Source: G963676795 sp963677215
GTDB lineage: Bacteria > Desulfobacterota > Desulfuromonadia > Desulfuromonadales > Geopsychrobacteraceae
Length of the DNA stretch: 64,000 nucleotides
NCBI GenBank assembly: GCA_963677215.1
Contig: OY781919.1
Span: forward strand, 558,001-622,000
Reading direction: 5' to 3'
Under the pieces are notes generated by a model, which had not been told where the DNA came from, ran no database searches, and saw only the letters and a program-made list of their open reading frames with translations. A program made the position numbers and the translations under genes. Of the stretch, positions 15,955 through 24,766 are shown in pieces (position 1 is the stretch's first letter; every line of letters begins with the position of its first letter).

Positions 15955-18900
15955 GGTCAGCCGTCAAGTGGATGGCCACCAACCATGTGGCCGCAAACCT
16001 GTTGATGCTGGTGTTCATCGTCGGTGGCCTGATCATGGCACCGAGCATCAAACAGGAGGTCTTCCCCGAGGTTACCCTCGACCGGGTGTCGGTCTCGGTT
16101 GCCTACCCCGGCGCAGGCCCGGAAGAGGTCGAAGAGGGGATCATCCTCAAGGTCGAAGAGAGCCTGACCGGCGTCGACGGCATCAAACAGCTGAAATCGA
16201 CGGCCCGCGAAGGAGGCGGCAGCGTTGTCGCCGAGATCTACGCCAAGGAGGATATCGACCAGGTTCTTCAGGACATCAAGAGCGAGATCGACCGCATCAC
16301 GACCTTCCCGGAAGAGGCCGAGAAGCCGGTGATCAGCAAGGGTTCGACCCGCCGCGATGTCATCTCGGTGGTCCTCTACGGCGATGTCGGCGAACGCACT
16401 TTAAGAGAGCAGGCGGAAAGTGTCCGTGATGACCTGCTCGAACTGCCGAACATCACCCAGGTTGAGCTCAGCGGAGTCAGGGATCTTGAGCTCAGCATCG
16501 AAATCCCCGAACAAACCCTCAAGCGTTACAACCTGACCCTCAGCCAGGTCGCCACAACCATCGCCAACGCGTCCCTCGACCTGCCGGCCGGGTCGGTCAA
16601 GACTTCAGGCGGAGAAATCCTGCTGCGCACCAAGGAGCGCCGCTACTCAGGCGCCGAATACGAGGACATCACCATCATCGCCAACAGCGACGGCACCCGG
16701 GTCCGGCTCGGCGACATCGCCACCGTCATCGACGGCTTCAGCGACAGTGAAAGCTATGCCCGCTTCGACGGTCAACCGGCCGCCATGGTCCAGGTCTTCC
16801 GTATCGGCGACCAGAAACCGACCGAGATCTCCAGGGAGATCAGGGACTATATTGATCAGAAGCGTCAGCTGTTGCCGGAGACCCTCAAGATCACCGCGTG
16901 GAACGACGACAGCGAGGTGTTCAACAGCCGCATGCAGCTGCTGCAGAAGAACGCGATGTATGGCCTGATCCTGGTCATCATCGTCCTCGGCCTGTTTCTC
17001 GAGCTCAAGCTGGCCCTGTGGGTCATGCTCGGCATCCCGATCTCCTTTCTCGGCACCCTGTTCCTGCTCCCCTTCCTTGGTGTTTCGATCAACATGAACT
17101 CGTTGTTCGCCTTCATCCTGGCGCTCGGCATCCTGGTCGATGACGCCATCGTCGTCGGCGAGAACATCTTCGAACATCGCCAACAGGGGAAGCCTTACGT
17201 CAATGCCGCCATCGACGGTGCCCTCGAAGTCACTGTTCCGGTCACCTTTTCGATCCTGACCACTGTCGCTGCCTTCATGCCGCTGCTCTATATCGTCGGC
17301 ATGATGGGCAAGTTCATCAAGGTCGTACCGATGGTCGTCATCACCCTGCTCTTGATCTCGCTGATCGAATCGCTCTTCGTTCTACCCGCGCACCTGACCA
17401 TCGGCAAGATGAGACCGCCAGGCGGAGGAGTGATCGGCAGCATCGACAGGGTGCGCAGGCTGTTCGGACGCGGCCTGATGCGTTTTATCCAGGGTCCCTA
17501 TCAGGCCGTCCTCAAACTGAACCTCAACTACCGCTACGCCTCTCTGGCTTTCGGCATCGCCTCGCTGCTGCTGGTCGCGGCCATCTACCAGGGGGGAATC
17601 ATCAAGTTCATGTTCTTTCCCAAGGTCGATGGCGACCGGATCAGGGTCACCCTGCAGATGAACGAAGGGGTGTCGATCGACGAGACGGCGCGGATCGCCG
17701 ACATGATCCTGACCAGGGGACTGGAAACCGTTGCCGAATACGACGCCAAGCGCCCGGCCGGCGACAGCATCCTGCGCAGCACCTACAGCTTGATCGGCGG
17801 AACCCAGTCTTTCGGTGGCCCCGGCGGCGGCTCGGCATCAACCGCGACCAACCTGGCGACAATCTCCCTCTACCTGACCGAAGGAAGCAAGCGCGGCATC
17901 CCGGCCGAAGAGATCTCAAAAAACTGGCGCAGCCACATCGGCCCGATCCCCGGCCTCGACTCGCTGACCTTCCGCTTCAGCAGCATGCGCCTGGGCGCCA
18001 ACATCGATGTCCGCCTGGCCCACACCGATTTCGAGGTGCTGAAAAAGGCTTCGGCACGCATCCAGGAGAGCCTCGGTCAGTACCAGGGGGTCAGTGAAAT
18101 CGAAGACAGCTACGCGCGCGGCAAGCAGGAAATCAAGCTGAAGCTCAAACCGGCGGCGCGCACCCTCGGCATTACTGAAGCCGACCTGGCCCGCCAGATC
18201 CGGGCCGCCTTCTACGGTGCCGAAGCGCTGCGTCTGCAGCGTGGCCGCAACGAACTCAAGGTTGTCGTCCGCTATCCGCAGGCCGATCGGCGCAAACTGT
18301 GGAACTTCGAAAACATGTACATCCGCAACAGTGCCGGAGCGGCCATTCCGCTGCTCCAGGCGGCCAAAGTCAGTGAGAGCTACGGCTTTTCGGCCATCAA
18401 CCGCACCGACCGCAAGCGGGTCATCAATGTCACCGCTGATGTCAACAGCCAGCAGAACAACGCTCAGGAGATCATCACTGAGCTCAAAAGCAACCTACTG
18501 CCGCAACTGGTCAGCGACTACCCGGGCCTGAGCTGGACCATGGAAGGGGAGGAACAGGAACGCGCCGATTCCTTCGCCAGCATGAAAAAAGGCTTCCTGC
18601 TTGCCCTGATCGCCATCTACGCCCTGCTGGCCATTCCGTTCCGCAGCTACAGCCAGCCGCTGCTGATCATGGCGGCGATCCCCTTCGGCATGATCGGCGC
18701 GGTCCTCGGCCACCTGATCATGGGCTATGACTTAAGTATCCTCAGCATGTTCGGCGTCGTCGCCCTGGCCGGCGTCGTCGTCAACGATTCGCTGCTGCTG
18801 ATCGACCAGTGCAACCGTAACCGCTTGGCCGGGATGTCGGTCTATGACTCGATCGTCGGGGCCGGAGTCAGGAGGTTCAGGCCGATCCTGCTGACCTCAC

Positions 18901-19130
18901 TGACCACCTTCTTCGGTCTCATGCCGATGATCCTGGAAACCAGCCGTCAGGCCCGCTTCCTGATCCCGATGGCCATCTCCCTTGGCTTCGGCATCCTTTT
19001 CGCCACCGGCATCACCCTGCTGCTGATCCCGGTACTCTACCTGATACTGGAGGATGTGAGAAATTTACTGGGATTCAAAGACAAAAGATCCGAGCTTGCA
19101 TACAACCAGAAAGACAACGCAACCCCCTAA
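15951..19130 (+). CDS. RND efflux pump, inner-membrane transporter (AcrB/MdtB-like)
   Basis: The proton-driven pump subunit, 1059 residues with 12 helices in two repeats. Helix 4 carries the proton-relay pair in GILVDDAIVVGENI, and the family sequences around VFPEV and PGAGPEEVEE are clear. It takes up substrates in its large periplasmic loops and passes them to the outer channel. It is the last gene of the tetR-channel-adaptor-pump operon. The sequence resembles general hydrophobe exporters more than metal (CusA) pumps, as no methionine relay is obvious; substrates are unknown. Confidence 0.94.
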   Translation: MRSAVKWMATNHVAANLLMLVFIVGGLIMAPSIKQEVFPEVTLDRVSVSVAYPGAGPEEVEEGIILKVEESLTGVDGIKQLKSTAREGGGSVVAEIYAKEDIDQVLQDIKSEIDRITTFPEEAEKPVISKGSTRRDVISVVLYGDVGERTLREQAESVRDDLLELPNITQVELSGVRDLELSIEIPEQTLKRYNLTLSQVATTIANASLDLPAGSVKTSGGEILLRTKERRYSGAEYEDITIIANSDGTRVRLGDIATVIDGFSDSESYARFDGQPAAMVQVFRIGDQKPTEISREIRDYIDQKRQLLPETLKITAWNDDSEVFNSRMQLLQKNAMYGLILVIIVLGLFLELKLALWVMLGIPISFLGTLFLLPFLGVSINMNSLFAFILALGILVDDAIVVGENIFEHRQQGKPYVNAAIDGALEVTVPVTFSILTTVAAFMPLLYIVGMMGKFIKVVPMVVITLLLISLIESLFVLPAHLTIGKMRPPGGGVIGSIDRVRRLFGRGLMRFIQGPYQAVLKLNLNYRYASLAFGIASLLLVAAIYQGGIIKFMFFPKVDGDRIRVTLQMNEGVSIDETARIADMILTRGLETVAEYDAKRPAGDSILRSTYSLIGGTQSFGGPGGGSASTATNLATISLYLTEGSKRGIPAEEISKNWRSHIGPIPGLDSLTFRFSSMRLGANIDVRLAHTDFEVLKKASARIQESLGQYQGVSEIEDSYARGKQEIKLKLKPAARTLGITEADLARQIRAAFYGAEALRLQRGRNELKVVVRYPQADRRKLWNFENMYIRNSAGAAIPLLQAAKVSESYGFSAINRTDRKRVINVTADVNSQQNNAQEIITELKSNLLPQLVSDYPGLSWTMEGEEQERADSFASMKKGFLLALIAIYALLAIPFRSYSQPLLIMAAIPFGMIGAVLGHLIMGYDLSILSMFGVVALAGVVVNDSLLLIDQCNRNRLAGMSVYDSIVGAGVRRFRPILLTSLTTFFGLMPMILETSRQARFLIPMAISLGFGILFATGITLLLIPVLYLILEDVRNLLGFKDKRSELAYNQKDNATP

Positions 19131-19201
19131 CTAAAAGGGAGTAAAAACGCTAAATAACAATATGTTACAAACTATAGAGTTAAACACGGGATACAAAGAG
19201 T

Positions 19202-19217
19202 TACCTGTTATCAGGTA
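19202..19217. other. Small stem-loop after the RND operon
   Basis: TACCTG (19202-19207) and CAGGTA (19212-19217) form a perfect dyad with a 4-base loop in the 159-base gap between the pump gene and the lipoprotein gene. It may be a weak terminator or an operator; there is no T-run. Confidence 0.3.
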
Positions 19218-19289
19218 GAGATTTCTTCGTTGCCGTTGTTAATCTGAAGCATCTATCAATGAAAAATGTAAATGCGAAAGGATTAATCT

Positions 19290-20612
19290 ATGCAACGGAG
19301 ATATCTTCGACAAGGCTTTGCTTGCTTATTCCTGCTCCTTTTCCTCTCGTCCTGCGGCGGCTCCGGATCAGAGAAATCAACAACGACAACAGGCTCCAGC
19401 GCCACCAGCGACGCCAATACCGTTTACGATGTCAGCGACATCAGTCTCGATGACACAGAAACCGGTGACGATACCAGCACCAGCGATGCCGAGTCGGTCG
19501 TCACCATCGTTTTGGCTGATACTGGCATCAGCATCAACCCCGAGGGGAGCGGAGCCTCTGCGTCAGGGTCTGTTCTGACGATTTCTCAACCGGGAACCTA
19601 CCTGATCAGCGGCAGCCTGACGAACGGACAGATTGTCGTTGACTGTGACGATGACGGAACCATCTACCTTCAACTGGACGGTATCAGCATCATCAACCAG
19701 TCCGGCTCTCCCTTTTTCATCAGCAGTGCCGATGAGATCAGTATCGAACTGATGAGCGGTTCAAGTAATTACCTGGAGGACACAGATGAGGACAACTACA
19801 CCTTTGAGGATGGTGAAGACGAACCGGATGCAGCCCTGTTCAGCAAGAAAAATCTGACCATCAATGGGAGCGGTTCGCTGACTGTTGTCGGTAACTTCAA
19901 TGAAGCGATTAAGAGCAAGGATGGACTGACGATCAGCGCTGCCACCCTTGACGTCACATCGGTCGACGACGGAATTCAGGGAAAAGACTATTTGACGATC
20001 AATGGCGCAGACATCACCATTAACGCAGCAGGAGATGGCCTGAAGTCATCCAACGATAAGGATGAAACCGTCGGCTATGTCTACCTGGAAGACGCGACCC
20101 TCGATATCACCAGCGGCTGGATTGCAGTTTACTCCAAGGGGGACGGCCTCGATGCCAATGGCTCCATCGAAATGAGCGGCGGAACGGTATTGGTCCATGG
20201 TCCGACCAGCTCAAACGAAAGCGCCATCGACTACGATAACAACTTTTACATCGACGGTGGCTTATTGATTGCGACAGGACCGTCCTCAATGAGTCAGGCT
20301 CCGGGACGAGCCTCATCACAATATTCGATCAAGGCAAGTTTCAGCACACGCAACAGCGGAACCCTTGTCCATCTGCAGACGACCAGTGGGACAACCATTG
20401 CCAGCTTCACACCGGATTATAGCTATAGCTCGGTAGTCATCTCAGCGCCGGAGCTCAGCACCGGAACCAGCTATACCCTTTATTTAGGCGGGAACGACAG
20501 TGGCACCCAAACCGATGGTCTCTACGAAGGGGGGAACTACTCAACCGGAGCGTCTTTCCTGTCAAAAACCTTTTCACTGAGCGGCATGACTACCAGCATC
20601 AGCGTCCCGTAG
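19290..20612 (+). CDS. Carbohydrate-binding lipoprotein (Cthe_2159-type beta-helix domain)
   Basis: A 440-residue surface or periplasmic lipoprotein. It has a lipobox signal (FLSSC, lipid cysteine at about residue 22), a low-complexity Ser/Thr/Asp linker to about residue 70, and a long repetitive region with LTINGSGSLTVVGN, KDGLTIS and DDGIQGKDYLTI. These repeats, acidic and Gly/Asp-rich, match the carbohydrate-binding Cthe_2159 family (PF14262), whose founding member is a calcium-rich parallel beta-helix binding plant polysaccharides. The C-terminal 100 residues form a separate beta domain. AAAGGA precedes the ATG. Its 3' end overlaps the convergent EAL gene by 39 bases. Confidence 0.8.
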   Translation: MQRRYLRQGFACLFLLLFLSSCGGSGSEKSTTTTGSSATSDANTVYDVSDISLDDTETGDDTSTSDAESVVTIVLADTGISINPEGSGASASGSVLTISQPGTYLISGSLTNGQIVVDCDDDGTIYLQLDGISIINQSGSPFFISSADEISIELMSGSSNYLEDTDEDNYTFEDGEDEPDAALFSKKNLTINGSGSLTVVGNFNEAIKSKDGLTISAATLDVTSVDDGIQGKDYLTINGADITINAAGDGLKSSNDKDETVGYVYLEDATLDITSGWIAVYSKGDGLDANGSIEMSGGTVLVHGPTSSNESAIDYDNNFYIDGGLLIATGPSSMSQAPGRASSQYSIKASFSTRNSGTLVHLQTTSGTTIASFTPDYSYSSVVISAPELSTGTSYTLYLGGNDSGTQTDGLYEGGNYSTGASFLSKTFSLSGMTTSISVP

Positions 20613-22064
20613 CCAAGATCCAAGCAGCTGGCCAATTGGCCGGCTGCTTGATTTCATCCTTCCGACATTCTTCAGCAAAGCCAGCATCTCAACTTCCGCA
20701 ACAGGCCGACTGAAGAGAAAACCCTGCCCCGTCTTGCAGCCGATCTGCGTCAGCAACTGTTTTTGTTGCTCAGTCTCTATCCCTTCGGCGACGACATCCA
20801 GATCGAGCTTTTCTGCCAGTGCGAGAATAGTCTCGGTAATGGCCAGATCGTAGCGATCTTCATGGATGGCCGATATAAATCCCCGGTCAATTTTCAGAGT
20901 GTCGATCGGCAGATGTTTCAGATGGCTCAGTGAGGAATAGCCCTTGCCAAAATCATCGATAGCCAGCAGAACCCCCATCTTCTTCAGTGCGTTGAGTCGT
21001 TCAATGGTTTCAGCGGCATTCTCCATGGCGAGACTTTCGGTGATCTCAAGCTCCAACGAACCAGGCTTGAGCCCGGTTTCTCTTAGAACCTGAGAGACCA
21101 CGGCGGGGAAATCCCGGGTCTTAAACTGGTGCATGGAGATATTGACACAAATCCTCAGATCGGGGTCACAGCGTTGCTGCAGCCTCCGGGTAAAGGTACA
21201 GGCGGTTTTAAGAATCCACTGCCCCAGCGGCACGATGATTCCGTTTTCTTCGGCAATCGGAATAAATTCGTCAGGCCTGACGATTCCGCGCTGCGGATGG
21301 CGCCAGCGAACCAGCGCCTCCAGCGCCCTGATCCGGCCACTAGTGAGATCGAACTGCGGCTGATAATAAAGAATAAACTGATTATCCGTCAGCGCCCTGC
21401 GCAGATCATTTTCAAGCAGCAGCAGGTCGTGGGCGCGGGCATCCATCTCCTGCGAATAGAACTGAAAATTGTTTCTCCCCTTTTTTTTGGCCGCAGCCAT
21501 GGCGATATCGGCACGTTTCATCAGGGTTTCCGCATTAACGTGAGATGACAGGGTCTGACTGACCCCGATGCTGACCGAAATATAGCAGCTATGCCCGGCG
21601 ATCATAAAAGGAGCGCCAAAACAGTCGATAACCCGCTGGGCGACCCGTGCCACCTGGTCTATATCATGAAGATTATCGACAATAATGGCGAACTGGTCAC
21701 CGCTGAACCGAGCAATCGTGTTCAGGTCCTGCAGTGCCGATTGCAGACGCCGGGCAACACCGACGAGCAGTGCATCGCCGACCTGATGGCCCAACGATTC
21801 GTTGATCTTCTTGAACTTGTCCAGATCGAGAAAAATCAGGGCAACCTTACTCTGGTTTCTGTCTGCCCGTGTCAATGCCCTGGCAAGGCGATCCTGCAAG
21901 AGATATTTATTGGGCAGGTTGGTCAAGGCGTCATGATAGGTCAGGTGCTCGAGACGAATCTCTTTGTTGGCGAGTTCTCGTTCAATCTGCCTGAGCTCGA
22001 TAGCATCGATGCAGAGGCCATATCCCTGAGCAGGAACCTTGTTCGTCTCGAATAATAATTTCAT
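20574..22064 (-). CDS. EAL phosphodiesterase with degenerate GGDEF domain
   Basis: A 496-residue cytoplasmic protein with a short N-terminus, GGDEF (about residues 50-205) and EAL (about 220-465). The cyclase signature is SGDQF, lacking the catalytic Glu, and no RxxD site precedes it, so this domain is probably a GTP sensor or inert. The EAL half is intact: EALVRW, EITES, DDFGKGYSS, LKIDRGF and AEGIE. It most likely degrades c-di-GMP. The ATG at 22064 is chosen because upstream codons overlap the receiver gene. The last ~28 residues extend past the usual EAL end and are encoded across the neighbour's terminator. Confidence 0.85.
   Translation of the reverse strand: MKLLFETNKVPAQGYGLCIDAIELRQIERELANKEIRLEHLTYHDALTNLPNKYLLQDRLARALTRADRNQSKVALIFLDLDKFKKINESLGHQVGDALLVGVARRLQSALQDLNTIARFSGDQFAIIVDNLHDIDQVARVAQRVIDCFGAPFMIAGHSCYISVSIGVSQTLSSHVNAETLMKRADIAMAAAKKKGRNNFQFYSQEMDARAHDLLLLENDLRRALTDNQFILYYQPQFDLTSGRIRALEALVRWRHPQRGIVRPDEFIPIAEENGIIVPLGQWILKTACTFTRRLQQRCDPDLRICVNISMHQFKTRDFPAVVSQVLRETGLKPGSLELEITESLAMENAAETIERLNALKKMGVLLAIDDFGKGYSSLSHLKHLPIDTLKIDRGFISAIHEDRYDLAITETILALAEKLDLDVVAEGIETEQQKQLLTQIGCKTGQGFLFSRPVAEVEMLALLKNVGRMKSSSRPIGQLLGSWLRDADAGSHAAQ
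20621..20650 (+). terminator. Stem-loop terminator after the carbohydrate-binding gene
   Basis: Arms CAAGCAGC and GCTGCTTG, extended by a wobble pair and GGCC/GGCC around AATT, make a nearly perfect 13-bp stem 8 bases after the plus-strand stop. It is followed by ATTTC only, so termination strength is uncertain. The same bases code for the tail of the minus-strand EAL protein. Confidence 0.65.
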
Positions 22065-22135
22065 TGTACATCCAACGGCATTCGCAGGAATTGAGATTGA
22101 AGCGATTTCCCTGTCACAATGGCGGGCTTTGGGGG

Positions 22136-22567
22136 TTATCCCTCCAGAAGGAGGTTGTGACAATTGGCGATGACCTGTTTAATGTTATAGGGTTTGGGCA
22201 GATAGAGATTGGCTCCTGCTGCCTCGCCCCGGAGGATATCGTCTTTGCTGTTCAGGGCACTCAGCATAACGATTGGTATTTGGGAGATTCCGCCATCCTG
22301 GTGCTGACGCACCTTGCGGCAGATATCCAGTCCGTCGATGCCAGGAACCATGATATCAAGGAGGATCAGTTGTGGCCGTTCACGATCGATAATCTGACAG
22401 GCCTCTAAACCGTCATGTGCGACAATGACGTTAAATCCGTATTTCAACAGATTGTAACCAAGCACCGTTGCCAGGGAATCTTCGTCTTCGACCAGCAGGA
22501 TTTTCCCACAGCCGGACGCGCTGCTACCTACAGTCATCGCTCTTCGCCGTTCTTCTTGGTACATCAT
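22136..22567 (-). CDS. Stand-alone response-regulator receiver protein
   Basis: A protein of about 143 residues that is almost entirely one receiver domain: KILLVEDED (acid pocket), phospho-acceptor Asp71 in LILLDIMVPG, the Ser/Thr switch in IVMLSALNS, and KPY. There is no output domain. It lies 71 bases before the EAL phosphodiesterase on the same strand, so it may relay a kinase signal to c-di-GMP turnover. The start is uncertain: ATG at 22567 is used, but GTG at 22576 (with AGGA upstream) or ATG at 22537 are alternatives. Confidence 0.85.
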   Translation of the reverse strand: MMYQEERRRAMTVGSSASGCGKILLVEDEDSLATVLGYNLLKYGFNVIVAHDGLEACQIIDRERPQLILLDIMVPGIDGLDICRKVRQHQDGGISQIPIVMLSALNSKDDILRGEAAGANLYLPKPYNIKQVIANCHNLLLEG

Positions 22568-22729
22568 TTCAAGCACTTGAATTTTCCTGTTGAGGATCGA
22601 CAAAAAACAATCAACGAACTGACGTCGGAAAGGTAGCGGCCTATTGTTAGCGGCTGATGAGAACCGAATCGTTCACAGAAAATTAACCTGAGAAGGCAAA
22701 AGAGGCAGATCTTAAACAGCGACGCTGAC

Positions 22730-23479
22730 TTACCCCTGGTGTCGCCCCAGCAGTCCCTTGATCTTTGCCAGATAGTTGCGGGTCTCTGCCGGCATCTTAT
22801 CCAGCCCGTGACGATCGACGTTCCCCTGTCCCCAGTTGTAGGCGGCCAGGGCGTGGTCGAGATCGCCGTCGTACTTGTCAAGCAACTGTTTCAGGTAGCG
22901 GGTTCCGCCGTTGAGATTCTGCTGCGGGTCGAAACTGTCTGTCACCCCCAGATCAGCGGCGGTCGCCGGCATCAGCTGCATCAGCCCGCGGGCGCCGACC
23001 GGCGAGACAGCCTGCGAATTATAGGCACTTTCAGTGGCGACAACAGAGTGAATCAGCTCTTCGGAAAGATTGTATTTTTTCGCCGCTTGGGAAATCAGCT
23101 GGTCGATCTGACCTGCCTGTTTGTCACCACTGTCTGGGAGCAGGGTCGGCTGCGGTGTCTCGATCCGGTAATACTTGTCAACAATCTGACTCTGACGTGC
23201 GTTCAGAAAACCGTAAGGGGATAGCCCATCGAGAGGATCGAACAGTGCAGACGGTTCACTGTCGTCATCGGCAAAAAGCCCCTGGACCATCCGGCTCCGG
23301 GCATCGTGAATCATTCTGACCGCTGTTTCACTTGCATCCTCGGCAGAGACCAAGGTTCTGGCGGCATTGCTGAGCACATCACCAAATTGTTGCGATGATG
23401 CGCCCTGGTTTTTTTCACGCGTTGTCTCCGAACTTAACTGATCGTAAAACAATTTCATTTGAGTCGGGTCGATACTCAT
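22730..23479 (-). CDS. Lytic transglycosylase (SLT domain)
   Basis: A peptidoglycan-cleaving enzyme of 249 residues. The C-terminal half (about 125-245) is an SLT lysozyme-like domain: catalytic Glu in VATESAYNSQAVSP, then GARGLMQLMPATA and AAYNWGQGNVDRHG. The N-terminal half is uncharacterised and there is no signal peptide, which is unusual for a periplasmic enzyme. Some flagellum- or secretion-linked transglycosylases share this. GGGGGAACT lies just before the ATG. It is divergent from ttcA. Confidence 0.87.
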   Translation of the reverse strand: MSIDPTQMKLFYDQLSSETTREKNQGASSQQFGDVLSNAARTLVSAEDASETAVRMIHDARSRMVQGLFADDDSEPSALFDPLDGLSPYGFLNARQSQIVDKYYRIETPQPTLLPDSGDKQAGQIDQLISQAAKKYNLSEELIHSVVATESAYNSQAVSPVGARGLMQLMPATAADLGVTDSFDPQQNLNGGTRYLKQLLDKYDGDLDHALAAYNWGQGNVDRHGLDKMPAETRNYLAKIKGLLGRHQG

Positions 23480-23630
23480 AGTTCCCCCGTCTTTTTGACA
23501 AAATTCTGACAGCTACTATTATCCCACCTCATACTCAGCAAAAAGCGCTCCAATCCTTTGCAACTTGCACTTTTTTAGCCTTTCTTTTAAAACTTGCCCT
23601 GCATGATACCTAAGTAAAGAGGATTGACTT

Positions 23631-24401
23631 ATGGCAACGGCAACAGAAAAACTATTCAACCGCATCCGCAAGCAGGTCGGCAGGGCGATCGGCGATTTCA
23701 ATCTGATCGAGAACGGCGACCGAATTGCGGTCGGCATCTCCGGCGGCAAGGATTCCTACACCCTACTCCATGTCCTCGAAGCGTTGCGCAAAAAAGCCCC
23801 GGTCCGATATGAGCTGATTGCTGTCAACATCGACGCCGGTTTCGCAGGTTTCCGCAAGGACATCATCGAGGAACACTTGCGCCAGCATCAGTTCTCTTAT
23901 CGGATCGAGACGACGGAAAATTCACGGATTATCGAAGAAAAACTGCGCCCAGGATCATCGACCTGCGCCTTCTGCGCGCGCCTGAGACGGGGCGTGCTCT
24001 ATACTCAAGCGCAGCAACTCGGCTGCAACAAGGTCGCCCTGGGCCACCACCTGGATGATTTCATCGAGACCCTGCTGCTCAACCAGTTTTATGTCGGCAC
24101 CCTGGCGGCTATGAGCGCCAAGATGCTGGCCGACAACGGCCAGCAAACGGTGATCAGGCCGCTGGTCTATGTCGAAGAGAAGGATATTGCCGAATACAGC
24201 AGGCTGGTGGAATTTCCGACGGTCAGCTGCGGCTGCCCGGTGGAAGGGGGAGAAGAACAGCAGCGCCAGTACATGAAGCAGTTGATCGAGAACCTAAGCA
24301 ATGATATTCCGCAGATCCGCAACAGCATGATCGCCGCCCTCGGCAACGTGCAACCAAGGCACCTGCTCGATCCTCAGCTGCGCCGTGACAACGAAAAATA
24401 A
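23631..24401 (+). CDS. ttcA: tRNA 2-thiocytidine biosynthesis protein TtcA
   Basis: An Fe-S-dependent enzyme that adds sulfur to cytidine 32 of certain tRNAs using ATP. The 256-residue product has the ATP pyrophosphatase loop GISGGKDSYTLL, the cluster/active-site CAFC pair (about residues 112-115) and GHHLDDFIETLL, all diagnostic of the TtcA/TtuA family. A later Cys in SCGCPVEGG provides further candidate ligands. GAGGA precedes the ATG. No partner genes flank it. Confidence 0.94.
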   Translation: MATATEKLFNRIRKQVGRAIGDFNLIENGDRIAVGISGGKDSYTLLHVLEALRKKAPVRYELIAVNIDAGFAGFRKDIIEEHLRQHQFSYRIETTENSRIIEEKLRPGSSTCAFCARLRRGVLYTQAQQLGCNKVALGHHLDDFIETLLLNQFYVGTLAAMSAKMLADNGQQTVIRPLVYVEEKDIAEYSRLVEFPTVSCGCPVEGGEEQQRQYMKQLIENLSNDIPQIRNSMIAALGNVQPRHLLDPQLRRDNEK

Positions 24402-24448
24402 TAAACGTACGCAGCCACTGCTTTTGATTTTGCCTGTTCCATGATGTC

Positions 24449-24717
24449 AAGCCGGGAACCGGCTTTGTGATTGCGCGAATTCAAGATGCGCAGCATCTTG
24501 TCTGAGCGAGTAGAGAGTTGCAGCCCCAAGGCTACGAAGAGAAAGCAAACAGATTCTACCGATGCCGTTGACGTTAGAGTTTCTTTGCATCCTTTCTTTT
24601 CGATAAAAGAAAGGATGTCGTCTGGCGGGACGAGACCCGCCGGTTCTGGTTCTATTTAAAGATCTTTTAAATTCAAAATCACGGGGTCGCGGCGCCCAAC
24701 GATGAGCTTCGCTCATC
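24449..24717. repeat. Cluster of palindromes, probable dispersed intergenic repeat
   Basis: Between ttcA and the next gene lie five perfect hairpins in 270 bases: AAGCCGG/CCGGCTT (24449-24465), CAAGATGC/GCATCTTG (24482-24500), a 13-bp stem CATCCTTTCTTTT with loop CGAT (24588-24617), GGCGGG/CCCGCC (24624-24641) and GATGAGC/GCTCATC (24701-24717). The minus strand is open for 89 codons here, with an Arg/Pro-rich product; I regard that as a by-product of the repeat and not as a gene. The cluster resembles REP-like elements seen many times per genome. It may also end transcription from both sides. Confidence 0.6.
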
Positions 24718-24766
24718 TAACTGGCAGAACCGGAGAAACAGCCTGCGGCAGTTTCGATGAGAAGGA

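Noticed and set aside
24447..24716. 89-codon minus-strand frame after ttcA
   Set aside because: It coincides exactly with the palindrome cluster, starts without a ribosome site and has a low-complexity Arg/Pro composition typical of repeat-derived frames.
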